A stretch of DNA of 64,000 nt. It comes from Lactobacillus crispatus. Lineage in GTDB: Bacteria > Bacillota > Bacilli > Lactobacillales > Lactobacillaceae. This document shows positions 35,116 through 43,315 of the stretch, one piece after another. The number at the start of each line of letters is the position of its first letter. The first letter of the stretch is position 1. A model generated the notes under the pieces. That model was not told the DNA's origin, made no database searches, and saw only the letters and a list, made by a program, of their open reading frames with translations. A program made the position numbers and the translations under genes. The stretch spans positions 1-64,000 of the forward strand of contig NZ_CP072197.1 in NCBI RefSeq assembly GCF_018987235.1, in the 5' to 3' direction.

Positions 35116-35970
35116 ATGTGTCTATTAAGAATAAAAGACTTAAAAGTTAATTTTAAGGATCAAACAGTACTGGATTTTAGAGGTCATGATATAGAGATAA
35201 AGTCAGGAGACAAAGTAGCTCTAATTGGAAAAAATGGGGCAGGAAAAAGTACACTATTAAATTGTCTTTTACATGAAGTAAAATACACTGGCTGTATAAA
35301 GGAGAAGTATCATCAGTCGGATATAGGAGTAGTTTTTCAAGAAAATGTATATTTTAAATTCTTGAAAGTTTATGAAATCTTTGAATTAGTGTGGAATAAA
35401 CCTAAAAAGTTAATTTTAAAATCTAAATTTATTAAGAATTTTAATTTAGCAAGCATTATGAATAAATACATTTCTGACTTATCTGGTGGTGAAAAACAGA
35501 GATTAACAATAGCTTTGGTTTTTTCTCAAAATAAAAAGATTTACTTACTAGATGAAATAAATTCCGGCTTAGATTATGATAACAGGCATGAATTAAGTAA
35601 AATCATAAATAATATTACTGAAGAAAAAACAGTAATACAAATAAGTCATTATTTTGAAGAAGTTGAAAATTGGGCTAATAAATTGATAATCCTTGATAGA
35701 GGCAAGATGATATATTTTGGAAGCTTATCTAAGTTTTATTCTATAAATAAGCATGATTCATTAATTATTATAAATGATAAAAAAAGCCTATCTAGACTGA
35801 CCCAGAAGCCTTTAAATCTTTATAGTAATAAATATATTGTATCTAGTAGTATTGATGAGAGACATGATATAACAAATTTATTAGAGCAACAAAAGATAGA
35901 TTATAAAGTGGTGCCACAAAATTTATACACAACTTATAAATTAGCATTAGTAAAACATGAGGATAGGTAA
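35116..35970 (+). CDS. llsG: TOMM exporter ATPase (LlsG/SagG-like)
   Basis: ABC ATPase of 284 residues: Walker A GKNGAGKST, signature LSGGEKQRLTI, Walker B IYLLDEINSGLD, and an H-loop in VIQISHYFEE. The start ATG 35116 (MCLLRIKDLKVNF) is chosen because an upstream in-frame ATG at 35056 would place the terminator hairpin inside the coding region. It overlaps the permease gene by 14 bases. It probably exports the modified peptide together with that permease. Confidence 0.88.
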   Translation: MCLLRIKDLKVNFKDQTVLDFRGHDIEIKSGDKVALIGKNGAGKSTLLNCLLHEVKYTGCIKEKYHQSDIGVVFQENVYFKFLKVYEIFELVWNKPKKLILKSKFIKNFNLASIMNKYISDLSGGEKQRLTIALVFSQNKKIYLLDEINSGLDYDNRHELSKIINNITEEKTVIQISHYFEEVENWANKLIILDRGKMIYFGSLSKFYSINKHDSLIIINDKKSLSRLTQKPLNLYSNKYIVSSSIDERHDITNLLEQQKIDYKVVPQNLYTTYKLALVKHEDR

Positions 35971-36373
35971 AATAATGGCTAGAGAAATTTTATTAAGTTT
36001 AAAAGCACAACTTAGAGTTCCAATTGCTGTATTTTTTTCTATTTTTTTTCCAATTATTATGATGATTATGATGATGACATCTTACGGTAATTTTTCATTA
36101 AGAAATGGATATCACTTTATAGATAAGTATTTTTTTATTAGTACTACTATAGGTATTCTACCTCTAACCTTAATTAGTTTTCCTATTGATATAAATAATT
36201 TGCTTGAAACTAAGCATTACTTGCGTTTGAAATACTTAAATGTTGATTTAAAAAAATTATTTTTATCAAATATTATTTCTTATTTGATAATTGTATTTAT
36301 TTCAGTTGGAATAAATTTAATAGTAGGAAAAAGAAACTGTCAAATCTTTTGTGTAAATAGATCTTTCTCGTAA
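35957..36373 (+). pseudogene. llsH: TOMM exporter permease, cut by IS256 copy 2 (LlsH-like)
   Basis: Only the first 125 codons (to 36332) are native. The protein starts MRIGKIMAREILLSLKAQL, with membrane segments near 21-40, 60-80 and 108-124, typical of ABC-2 permeases of about 240 residues. The last 13 codons read into the insertion sequence (NCQIFCVNRSFS). The missing half is not found on the other side of the element, so it was deleted and not merely interrupted. Export is probably abolished. Confidence 0.85.
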
Positions 36374-37704
36374 ATTGATTTTTTAATTATTTATTTAATC
36401 AAAGTAGGATTCTAAGGTGTCCTGAACCTGACCAAAGCCTTTATGAATTCGATTGAAATAACGGTCATTGTAGCTCATTGCCTGGATGCCAATAAATGCA
36501 TCAAGCGACTGTTCAGTTGGAAATTCTGCCTTAGGCTTAGCTTTACGCTTGATGACGTTGTTAAAGGATTCAATCATATTGGTTGAATAAATTGAAGCTC
36601 TGATTTGTTTGGGATAATTGTAGAAGACTAGCAGATCGGGCTCAATTTCCTTCAAACCTTTGATGACATGGCTATAAGCTTTATTCCATTTGGCATAGAA
36701 TTTGTGCAAGACAGCTGCAGCTTCTTTTTTGCTTGTCTGTTGATGTATCTGCTTGAATTCGTTCATGATCTTTTCACGATCGTCGACGCGTACTTTAGCG
36801 CAGATATTGCGCATGACATGAACCAGGCAGCGTTGAAAATGAGCTTTAGGATAAGTCCTGGCCAAGGCTGTTTTCATGCCAACAACACCATCAGAAAGAA
36901 AAAGCTCAACTTGCTTCAAGCCTCTGGACTTCATGTTTTGAAGCATCTCTGTCCAAACTTCAATGTTCTCACTAGGAGCAATGCAGTAGTCAATGACTTC
37001 CTTATGTCCATTAGGTTTAATGCCAATGGCAATATATACTGCTTCACGCTCAAACGTTTCTCGGCGCAAAGGAAGGTATGTCGCATCCAAATAGACACAG
37101 AAAAACTTGTCGCTTAGCTTGCGCTTGTGATAAGCCTCAATCTTGGGGAGCATCTGCTTGGAAATATTTGATACTTGAGCTGGACTATAATGACTGCCAT
37201 ACATTTTCTCAATCAAGTCAGCGATTTCTCTGGTAGTTACGCCTTTGGAGTATAGCTTGATAATCGTGCTTTCCAAAACATCAGAGTGCTGCTTGTAGTC
37301 AGGCAGCGTGTGCTGATGAAACTGACCGTTGCGGTCTCGAGGCACTTGCACTTCAATTGGTCCAAACTGGGTATCAACCTTGCGGAAATAAGCACCATTT
37401 CTAGAATTGCCAGTATTCCAGCCATTTCTGGCATAGGGATCATAGCCTAGAAAGGCAGTCAACTCAGCTTCTAGCAAGTTATTAACAGCCTGTTGTAGCT
37501 CTTTGCGCAATAAATCATTTATTTTGTCTGGATTGAATAGAGCTTGAGCAAAATCTTTGGTAAAATCATTCATGAAGGAGTTCTTCTTTCTGTATGTGTT
37601 TTTTTGTTCAAACCAATCATACGAGAAAGGAACTCCTTTTTCTAATGTTTAAAGAAATAAATTTAAGGAATCATTCATCCTTACACAAACTATTTTACAG
37701 TCTC
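36333..37704 (-). mobile_element. IS256-family insertion sequence, copy 2 (no target duplication)
   Basis: Same length and ends as copy 1, inverted. Flanking bases are AGGAAAAA on the left and TAATTCTG on the right, so the usual 8-bp duplication is absent. The left flank lies in the permease gene and the right flank just before the dehydrogenase start. This indicates that DNA next to the element was lost, probably by recombination between two copies. Confidence 0.92.
36395..37573 (-). CDS. IS256-family transposase (copy 2)
   Basis: Protein of 392 residues, identical to the other three copies in the window. It is in antisense orientation to the TOMM genes and so may supply antisense transcription into the permease remnant. 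Confidence 0.95.
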   Translation of the reverse strand: MNDFTKDFAQALFNPDKINDLLRKELQQAVNNLLEAELTAFLGYDPYARNGWNTGNSRNGAYFRKVDTQFGPIEVQVPRDRNGQFHQHTLPDYKQHSDVLESTIIKLYSKGVTTREIADLIEKMYGSHYSPAQVSNISKQMLPKIEAYHKRKLSDKFFCVYLDATYLPLRRETFEREAVYIAIGIKPNGHKEVIDYCIAPSENIEVWTEMLQNMKSRGLKQVELFLSDGVVGMKTALARTYPKAHFQRCLVHVMRNICAKVRVDDREKIMNEFKQIHQQTSKKEAAAVLHKFYAKWNKAYSHVIKGLKEIEPDLLVFYNYPKQIRASIYSTNMIESFNNVIKRKAKPKAEFPTEQSLDAFIGIQAMSYNDRYFNRIHKGFGQVQDTLESYFD

Positions 37705-37714
37705 TAATTCTGAG

Positions 37715-38464
37715 ATGCTGACATACTTACTTAATATGAACCATCAGCGATTGAATGATTTTAAGAGTATGCATCAATATAATTATGGAAATTTTGCATC
37801 CTTAATGAACAGTGTAGAACAGTATAACGAAATAGAAAATGATGAAACTATTTTGCTACCTAAGCCATTGAGAATAAAAAATAAGTTACAGCAGGTTCTA
37901 AAGAAAAGAAAAAGTGTTAGAAATTATATAGGCTTATCATGTGATTTACGAGAATTGTCCACAATATTGATGTATTCATTTGGAATCTCGGGAAGAAAAG
38001 AGAATTTTGGTGGAATAGTCGCAAGTATGCGATATTACGCTTCTGGAGGTGCTCTATATCCAATTTCAGTGATTATATATATAAATAAGGTGGATGGATT
38101 GAAAAAGGGGCTGTATTTATATCAGCCAATGTATCATTCCTTATTACCACTAAATATTAAAACTCAAATCGATATTAATAAATTATTTGTAGGAAGTAAC
38201 ATTGATGTTAAAAATAGTAGCTTTTTTGTATTTTATAAATATGCGATTAGTTCTACATATTTAAAATATGGTGAGCTATCTTTAGCTAATATTTTGATTG
38301 AAGCGGGAATGATGGCGCAAAATTTTTCCTTAGTAACTACAGCATGTGGTTTTGGGTCATGTCCAATTGCAGGATATAACAAAAGATTTATTGAAGATAT
38401 TTGTAATTTAGATCATGTTAATGAGCATATAATTTTTACTGAAAGTTGTGGGAGAAATGAATAG
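37715..38464 (+). CDS. llsB: TOMM azoline dehydrogenase (LlsB/SagB/McbC-like)
   Basis: FMN-dependent nitroreductase-fold enzyme that oxidises azolines to azoles. The 249-residue frame has the family's N-terminal motif KKRKSVRNYIG, then YYASGGALYPISVIIYINKV and ILIEAGMMAQNFSLVTTACGFGSCPIAGY. ATG 37715 lies ten bases after the insertion sequence, so the native ribosome site, and perhaps some N-terminal codons, may have been lost with the deletion. It overlaps the next gene. Confidence 0.85.
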   Translation: MLTYLLNMNHQRLNDFKSMHQYNYGNFASLMNSVEQYNEIENDETILLPKPLRIKNKLQQVLKKRKSVRNYIGLSCDLRELSTILMYSFGISGRKENFGGIVASMRYYASGGALYPISVIIYINKVDGLKKGLYLYQPMYHSLLPLNIKTQIDINKLFVGSNIDVKNSSFFVFYKYAISSTYLKYGELSLANILIEAGMMAQNFSLVTTACGFGSCPIAGYNKRFIEDICNLDHVNEHIIFTESCGRNE

Positions 38465-39401
38465 CGATACGATTTTTTTTGTAAAAAAAGATACACATAT
38501 TAATTCTAATATAAACGAATGGATATTAAGTAAGGGAATAATTCATAAAAGCACTTTAACAATAAGTAAAAATGAAAGTAGTACTTTGTTTGTAAGTTTA
38601 TTCAAGCAATTAATACAAAATCAGGAAATTAAAGTTAGTGAAGATGATGAAGAGTATTCAGACTTTAAAAAACTTGTTCAGCTTGGATTTTTAGGAATAA
38701 GAAATAAAAATAAAAAAGTAGCACTTATTGTGGAAGAAAGTGCAAAAAACTTCTTTGAAAACTATTTAAAAGATGAAAATATATGTGTTAGCTCATTAGA
38801 TGAGTTTATAACTCAAGATACATTAAATATTTTAATTGAAGAAAAAAATAATACTAAATTAAATAAAATAGTTCAAAACTATAAAAATAAATACAAAGAT
38901 GTAGATTTGATTTTTGTTTGTTCTTTGTATTATGAAAATTATTTAAAAGGAATCAACAAGCTAACTAAATTAATTAGTATCCCATATAATATAGGATTTT
39001 ATGATAATAATAATATATTTGCTACTAGAATAATACATGGAGAGACTGGCTGCTATCAATGTCTTGAAAATCAAATACTACAAAAATTTGATGGATATAT
39101 CGAAGATTATGTATCAGAAATGGATTCTGAAAAACAAGTATTTGATATAAAAAATTATGGAGTATTAATATCTATAATTAAGTCAGAGATAGAAGAACTA
39201 AATTTATACTCTGATACAGAGCTACGAGGAAATGTTCTTCATTTTTATTTACCTACTTATGAATACAATTTTGATAAGAATAGAATTCAAAGTGATTGCT
39301 CAGTTTGTTCTACTATAAATAATATTTTATTTAAAGAACAAAATATGAAAGCGTGCAATATTTTAGCCGAGGTTTTAGGTAATGATAAATATCAAGAATA
39401 A
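38448..39401 (+). CDS. llsY: TOMM cyclodehydratase partner (LlsY/SagC-like, E1-type)
   Basis: A 317-residue protein that should bind the leader peptide and present it to the YcaO enzyme. A zinc-site pattern is visible as GCYQC (near 203) and CSVC (near 292), as in SagC/ThiF-like proteins. The N-terminal region may form the leader-binding wing. The start is GTG 38448 or ATG 38457; both overlap the end of the dehydrogenase. The base composition is very AT-rich, like the rest of the cluster. Confidence 0.82.
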   Translation: MGEMNSDTIFFVKKDTHINSNINEWILSKGIIHKSTLTISKNESSTLFVSLFKQLIQNQEIKVSEDDEEYSDFKKLVQLGFLGIRNKNKKVALIVEESAKNFFENYLKDENICVSSLDEFITQDTLNILIEEKNNTKLNKIVQNYKNKYKDVDLIFVCSLYYENYLKGINKLTKLISIPYNIGFYDNNNIFATRIIHGETGCYQCLENQILQKFDGYIEDYVSEMDSEKQVFDIKNYGVLISIIKSEIEELNLYSDTELRGNVLHFYLPTYEYNFDKNRIQSDCSVCSTINNILFKEQNMKACNILAEVLGNDKYQE

Positions 39402-40698
39402 TTTAGAATATAATTTATTGCGTCAACGGATCTTGGGTGGCGCTATAACTGGAATCTGGAAAAAGGATACTTTCTTTATTGGCGAAAGTTCGTATCCGGT
39501 AATGAATTATAATTATATTACTGCAAACTTTACTAATTTTGAAAAATTCGCTTTTCCTGGCTATGTTCCCCCGATTAATTATCATCTTAGTGGCTACGGC
39601 TTATCTTATAATAAAGCTTTATCGGCTTTTCTAGGTGAAAGTACAGAAAGATATTCTTTTTCAGTCTTATATCAAAACATTAAGCATAATATCATTTATT
39701 CTGATTATCAAAATCTTCAGAAAAAGTATTCTAATTGTTATATAGTACCTTTAAATTATATTAATATTTATTTTTCAAAAGAAGATAAAGAAAATTATAT
39801 AACTAAAAAAGATCCAATAAGATGGATAGCATTAAATTCACTATTTGATATTAATAAAAAGGTACTAGTTCCGCTTCAGTTTTATATTATGTATACCAAC
39901 AGTATATTTAAAAATGAAAAAAGAATTGTAAATAGTGCTACATCAACAGGAACTGCTTCGCAAGAAAGCTTTGATAAAAGTCTGGAAAATGCCATAGTTG
40001 AGTTCTTACAAATAGATTCTTTTAATCTTTGGTGGTATGGAGGTCTAAGAGGTAAAAATTTAAATATTGATACAGAAGGCTTATTAAAGGAATTGTTCCC
40101 AAACAATAATAGACTTTGGATGTTTTTAAAAAAATTTACGGTTAATTTTATAGATATTAGTTTTGACAAAGCAATTAATGTAGTTGTTTGCGAAATTACC
40201 AGTAATAGTGATAGTAAACTACCTAAATATGTAGTAGGAGTTCAAGGAGGATTTTGTTTAAATAAGTGTATTGAACGATCCTTTTTTGAATGTGTAACTG
40301 TTTTAGAATATTGTTTTACTCAAAGTTGGGTTGAAGGTTCTAAATTTAAAAAGATTTCTACAAATATAGATGATTTAAATGTAAATAATTTAGACGATAA
40401 TGTATTGTTTTATGCTAAAAATGGAAAGCCTAAATTAATCAAAAAAGAGAATATTTTAAGAGTGTCCAAAAAGGTTACTAATTTAAAAGATTTGCTTTTG
40501 AATTTAAAGAGCATCTCTAAGTATGCAGGATATTTAAATATTACGCCTCCAGAATTTAGAAATCAAAACTTTGAAATATGTAGAGTATTTATACCAGAGC
40601 TTTTACCAATTTCTTTACCGTCTTATCCGCCTTATTATCATCCAAGATACAGTAAAATAGGAGGTATTATTAATAATGTCCCCCATCCTTTGGCTTAA
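39382..40698 (+). CDS. llsD: YcaO cyclodehydratase (LlsD/SagD-like)
   Basis: ATP-dependent enzyme that activates the peptide backbone to form thiazolines/oxazolines. The 438 residues include the YcaO ATP/Mg motifs LGESTERYSF (near 85), SATSTGTASQESFDKSLENAIVEFLQ (near 190) and the C-terminal LPSYPPYYHPRYSKIGG...NVPHPLA, a proline-rich end typical of the family. It overlaps the preceding gene by 20 bases and the following one by 23, indicating a tightly coupled operon. Confidence 0.92.
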   Translation: MINIKNNLEYNLLRQRILGGAITGIWKKDTFFIGESSYPVMNYNYITANFTNFEKFAFPGYVPPINYHLSGYGLSYNKALSAFLGESTERYSFSVLYQNIKHNIIYSDYQNLQKKYSNCYIVPLNYINIYFSKEDKENYITKKDPIRWIALNSLFDINKKVLVPLQFYIMYTNSIFKNEKRIVNSATSTGTASQESFDKSLENAIVEFLQIDSFNLWWYGGLRGKNLNIDTEGLLKELFPNNNRLWMFLKKFTVNFIDISFDKAINVVVCEITSNSDSKLPKYVVGVQGGFCLNKCIERSFFECVTVLEYCFTQSWVEGSKFKKISTNIDDLNVNNLDDNVLFYAKNGKPKLIKKENILRVSKKVTNLKDLLLNLKSISKYAGYLNITPPEFRNQNFEICRVFIPELLPISLPSYPPYYHPRYSKIGGIINNVPHPLA

Positions 40699-41187
40699 AA
40701 TAGCTTTTTTCATCACTTTGTTTCCAGGCGGAATATATTTGATAATAAGAAGAATATTGTCCAGCCATAGAAAAAGCATAACAGTATATTTAATAACCTT
40801 GGTAATTGTAGCTATTGTAAATACCATTATTTTAAAGATCAATTTTAATAGGTATATTGAAATCATCTTAATATTGATTATTCCTTTTACGTATTATTTT
40901 TTTGAGTATGTTATAAGGTATAAAAGATTCAATATCTTAAGTTTTAAGGCTAATAAAACAATTATTTATGTTTTAGTTTTTTTTCCTATATTTGAAGAAG
41001 TTGTTTACCGTTTCTTTATATTTAAATATTGTTCGGTTTTAGGCTTTTCTGGAATACAGGCTATGATATTTGCAACGTTATGCTTTGAATTTTCGCACAT
41101 ATATTATTTAGGCTTTAAAGCTATTAATAAATTATTTTTTTCCTTTATTCAAAGTATGTTGTTTTTGGTTTTTCAAAGTTTATTGTT

Positions 41188-42559
41188 GAAACTGTCAAAT
41201 CTTTTGTGTAAATAGATCTTTCTCGTAAATTGATTTTTTAATTATTTATTTAATCAAAGTAGGATTCTAAGGTGTCCTGAACCTGACCAAAGCCTTTATG
41301 AATTCGATTGAAATAACGGTCATTGTAGCTCATTGCCTGGATGCCAATAAATGCATCAAGCGACTGTTCAGTTGGAAATTCTGCCTTAGGCTTAGCTTTA
41401 CGCTTGATGACGTTGTTAAAGGATTCAATCATATTGGTTGAATAAATTGAAGCTCTGATTTGTTTGGGATAATTGTAGAAGACTAGCAGATCGGGCTCAA
41501 TTTCCTTCAAACCTTTGATGACATGGCTATAAGCTTTATTCCATTTGGCATAGAATTTGTGCAAGACAGCTGCAGCTTCTTTTTTGCTTGTCTGTTGATG
41601 TATCTGCTTGAATTCGTTCATGATCTTTTCACGATCGTCGACGCGTACTTTAGCGCAGATATTGCGCATGACATGAACCAGGCAGCGTTGAAAATGAGCT
41701 TTAGGATAAGTCCTGGCCAAGGCTGTTTTCATGCCAACAACACCATCAGAAAGAAAAAGCTCAACTTGCTTCAAGCCTCTGGACTTCATGTTTTGAAGCA
41801 TCTCTGTCCAAACTTCAATGTTCTCACTAGGAGCAATGCAGTAGTCAATGACTTCCTTATGTCCATTAGGTTTAATGCCAATGGCAATATATACTGCTTC
41901 ACGCTCAAACGTTTCTCGGCGCAAAGGAAGGTATGTCGCATCCAAATAGACACAGAAAAACTTGTCGCTTAGCTTGCGCTTGTGATAAGCCTCAATCTTG
42001 GGGAGCATCTGCTTGGAAATATTTGATACTTGAGCTGGACTATAATGACTGCCATACATTTTCTCAATCAAGTCAGCGATTTCTCTGGTAGTTACGCCTT
42101 TGGAGTATAGCTTGATAATCGTGCTTTCCAAAACATCAGAGTGCTGCTTGTAGTCAGGCAGCGTGTGCTGATGAAACTGACCGTTGCGGTCTCGAGGCAC
42201 TTGCACTTCAATTGGTCCAAACTGGGTATCAACCTTGCGGAAATAAGCACCATTTCTAGAATTGCCAGTATTCCAGCCATTTCTGGCATAGGGATCATAG
42301 CCTAGAAAGGCAGTCAACTCAGCTTCTAGCAAGTTATTAACAGCCTGTTGTAGCTCTTTGCGCAATAAATCATTTATTTTGTCTGGATTGAATAGAGCTT
42401 GAGCAAAATCTTTGGTAAAATCATTCATGAAGGAGTTCTTCTTTCTGTATGTGTTTTTTTGTTCAAACCAATCATACGAGAAAGGAACTCCTTTTTCTAA
42501 TGTTTAAAGAAATAAATTTAAGGAATCATTCATCCTTACACAAACTATTTTACAGTCTC
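41188..42559 (-). mobile_element. IS256-family insertion sequence, copy 3
   Basis: Ends identical to the other copies. The 8-bp target duplication TTATTGTT flanks it (41180-41187 and 42560-42567), so this is a simple insertion. It is in the same orientation as copy 2, which brackets the dehydrogenase-to-protease block between direct repeats. Confidence 0.95.
41250..42428 (-). CDS. IS256-family transposase (copy 3)
   Basis: Protein of 392 residues, identical to the other copies and apparently intact. Confidence 0.95.
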   Translation of the reverse strand: MNDFTKDFAQALFNPDKINDLLRKELQQAVNNLLEAELTAFLGYDPYARNGWNTGNSRNGAYFRKVDTQFGPIEVQVPRDRNGQFHQHTLPDYKQHSDVLESTIIKLYSKGVTTREIADLIEKMYGSHYSPAQVSNISKQMLPKIEAYHKRKLSDKFFCVYLDATYLPLRRETFEREAVYIAIGIKPNGHKEVIDYCIAPSENIEVWTEMLQNMKSRGLKQVELFLSDGVVGMKTALARTYPKAHFQRCLVHVMRNICAKVRVDDREKIMNEFKQIHQQTSKKEAAAVLHKFYAKWNKAYSHVIKGLKEIEPDLLVFYNYPKQIRASIYSTNMIESFNNVIKRKAKPKAEFPTEQSLDAFIGIQAMSYNDRYFNRIHKGFGQVQDTLESYFD

Positions 42560-42643
42560 TTATTGTTAATAATATGTTTACACATAATTTTTAATTTATA
42601 TGTGTATTTACACAAAAAAGATATGTATAAAGTTATTTTTTGA

Positions 42644-42900
42644 TATTGACTTGTATTACGTATATAACAATATGTGCCACACGGTTTCTAGAAAAATCCT
42701 AAAGAGTGCTAATTTTAAAAGCAAAAATTGTTAAGCCTTTTACGCTTCTAGTCAGCATAACAAATGTGTTAGACATGGTTTAAAAGCCATGTCTTTTTTG
42801 TGCAATAAAAAAGACTCGTAACAGTAATTTGCTACAATTCTTTATATGATTTGGTTTTAGGAATGTTTGCGAAATTTTCCCATTATCAGCTGTTGGTGAG
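42644..42900. other. Right end of the integrative element and adjoining non-coding DNA
   Basis: This stretch holds no intact gene. It contains the TGCCACAC arm-like repeat (42675-42682), attR (42747-42758) and a hairpin GACATGG-tttaaaag-CCATGTC-TTTTTT (42772-42799). The hairpin is probably the tRNA-Thr terminator from before integration. Permease remnants begin after 42830. Confidence 0.6.
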
Positions 42901-43170
42901 ATGGCCAGCCTAGCCTTTTTATTGGTGTATGCCATGGTTAACTTAGGCCACTTGCGCATTGCAGGACAAACTGGGGCCAAGCGCTGGATTTTGATTTGCT
43001 CTGTTGTATTGAATCTAGCTTTGTTTGCTTTGTTGTTTATTCAGACAATTCTCAACCACGAAACTTTAACTTGGATTTCAGTAATTGCTTTGTTAATTAT
43101 TAGTTTTTTAGTTGAACTTGCTTGGCGAAAAAAGAATAAACGCAACCTGCATTGGTTAGGAAAAAAATAG
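42840..43170 (+). pseudogene. C-terminal remnant of an APC-type amino-acid permease
   Basis: The readable part (42901-43170) is MASLAFLLVYAMVNLGHLRIAG and two to three further membrane segments, ending RKKNKRNLHWLGKK. Upstream, the same family sequence (PLSAVGE) is readable in frame, but a stop lies further back, and the first about 350 residues of a normal permease are missing. The fragment is not expected to be functional. Confidence 0.7.
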
Positions 43171-43182
43171 TAATTTATGATA

Positions 43183-43231
43183 CAAAAAGTCGACTTTTGT
43201 TCCACTTATTGGGTACAAAAGTCGGCTTTTT
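43183..43231 (+). terminator. Terminator after the permease remnant
   Basis: AAAAAGTCGACTTTTGT / ACAAAAGTCGGCTTTTT long stem with T tract. Confidence 0.8.
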
Positions 43232-43315
43232 GTTTTTTTCGTTGTCAAAACATTATCTTTAATATTTTAATTCAGATATATTCTCTTTGATCAAGTTTGA
43301 AGTGAGGGAAAATGA

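Larger units (their letters stand above)
40676..42643 (+). pseudogene. llsP: CPBP (CAAX-type) protease of the TOMM cluster, split by IS256 copy 3
   Basis: Native segments are 40676-41187 and 42568-42643. Deleting the element and one TTATTGTT duplication restores about 195 residues ending DMYKVIF. The membrane protein carries the CPBP motifs EEVVYRFFIF and FEFSHIYY, as in SagE/LlsP, which are thought to cleave the leader and/or give self-immunity. In the present form the last about 25 residues are replaced by LKLSNLLCK from the element. The catalytic motifs remain, so partial function is possible. Confidence 0.85.
29031..42758. mobile_element. tRNA-Thr-integrated mobilizable element carrying a TOMM cluster
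   Basis: The 3' end of the tRNA (29031-29042, TCTAGTCAGCAT) recurs at 42747-42758, giving a 12-bp attL/attR pair about 13.7 kb apart. Between them are a cI-like repressor, an FtsK-type ATPase, a Rep_trans/MobT-type relaxase, an excisionase, a tyrosine integrase and the listeriolysin S-like cluster. No type IV secretion genes are present, so it fits an integrative and mobilizable element that borrows a helper's conjugation pore. Two IS256 copies (2.7 kb) are later insertions. Boundaries are inferred from the repeat. Confidence 0.8.

Noticed and set aside
42449..42643. 64-residue frame spanning the end of IS256 copy 3
   Set aside because: Its first part is IS256 end sequence and its last part is the detached tail of the TOMM protease.
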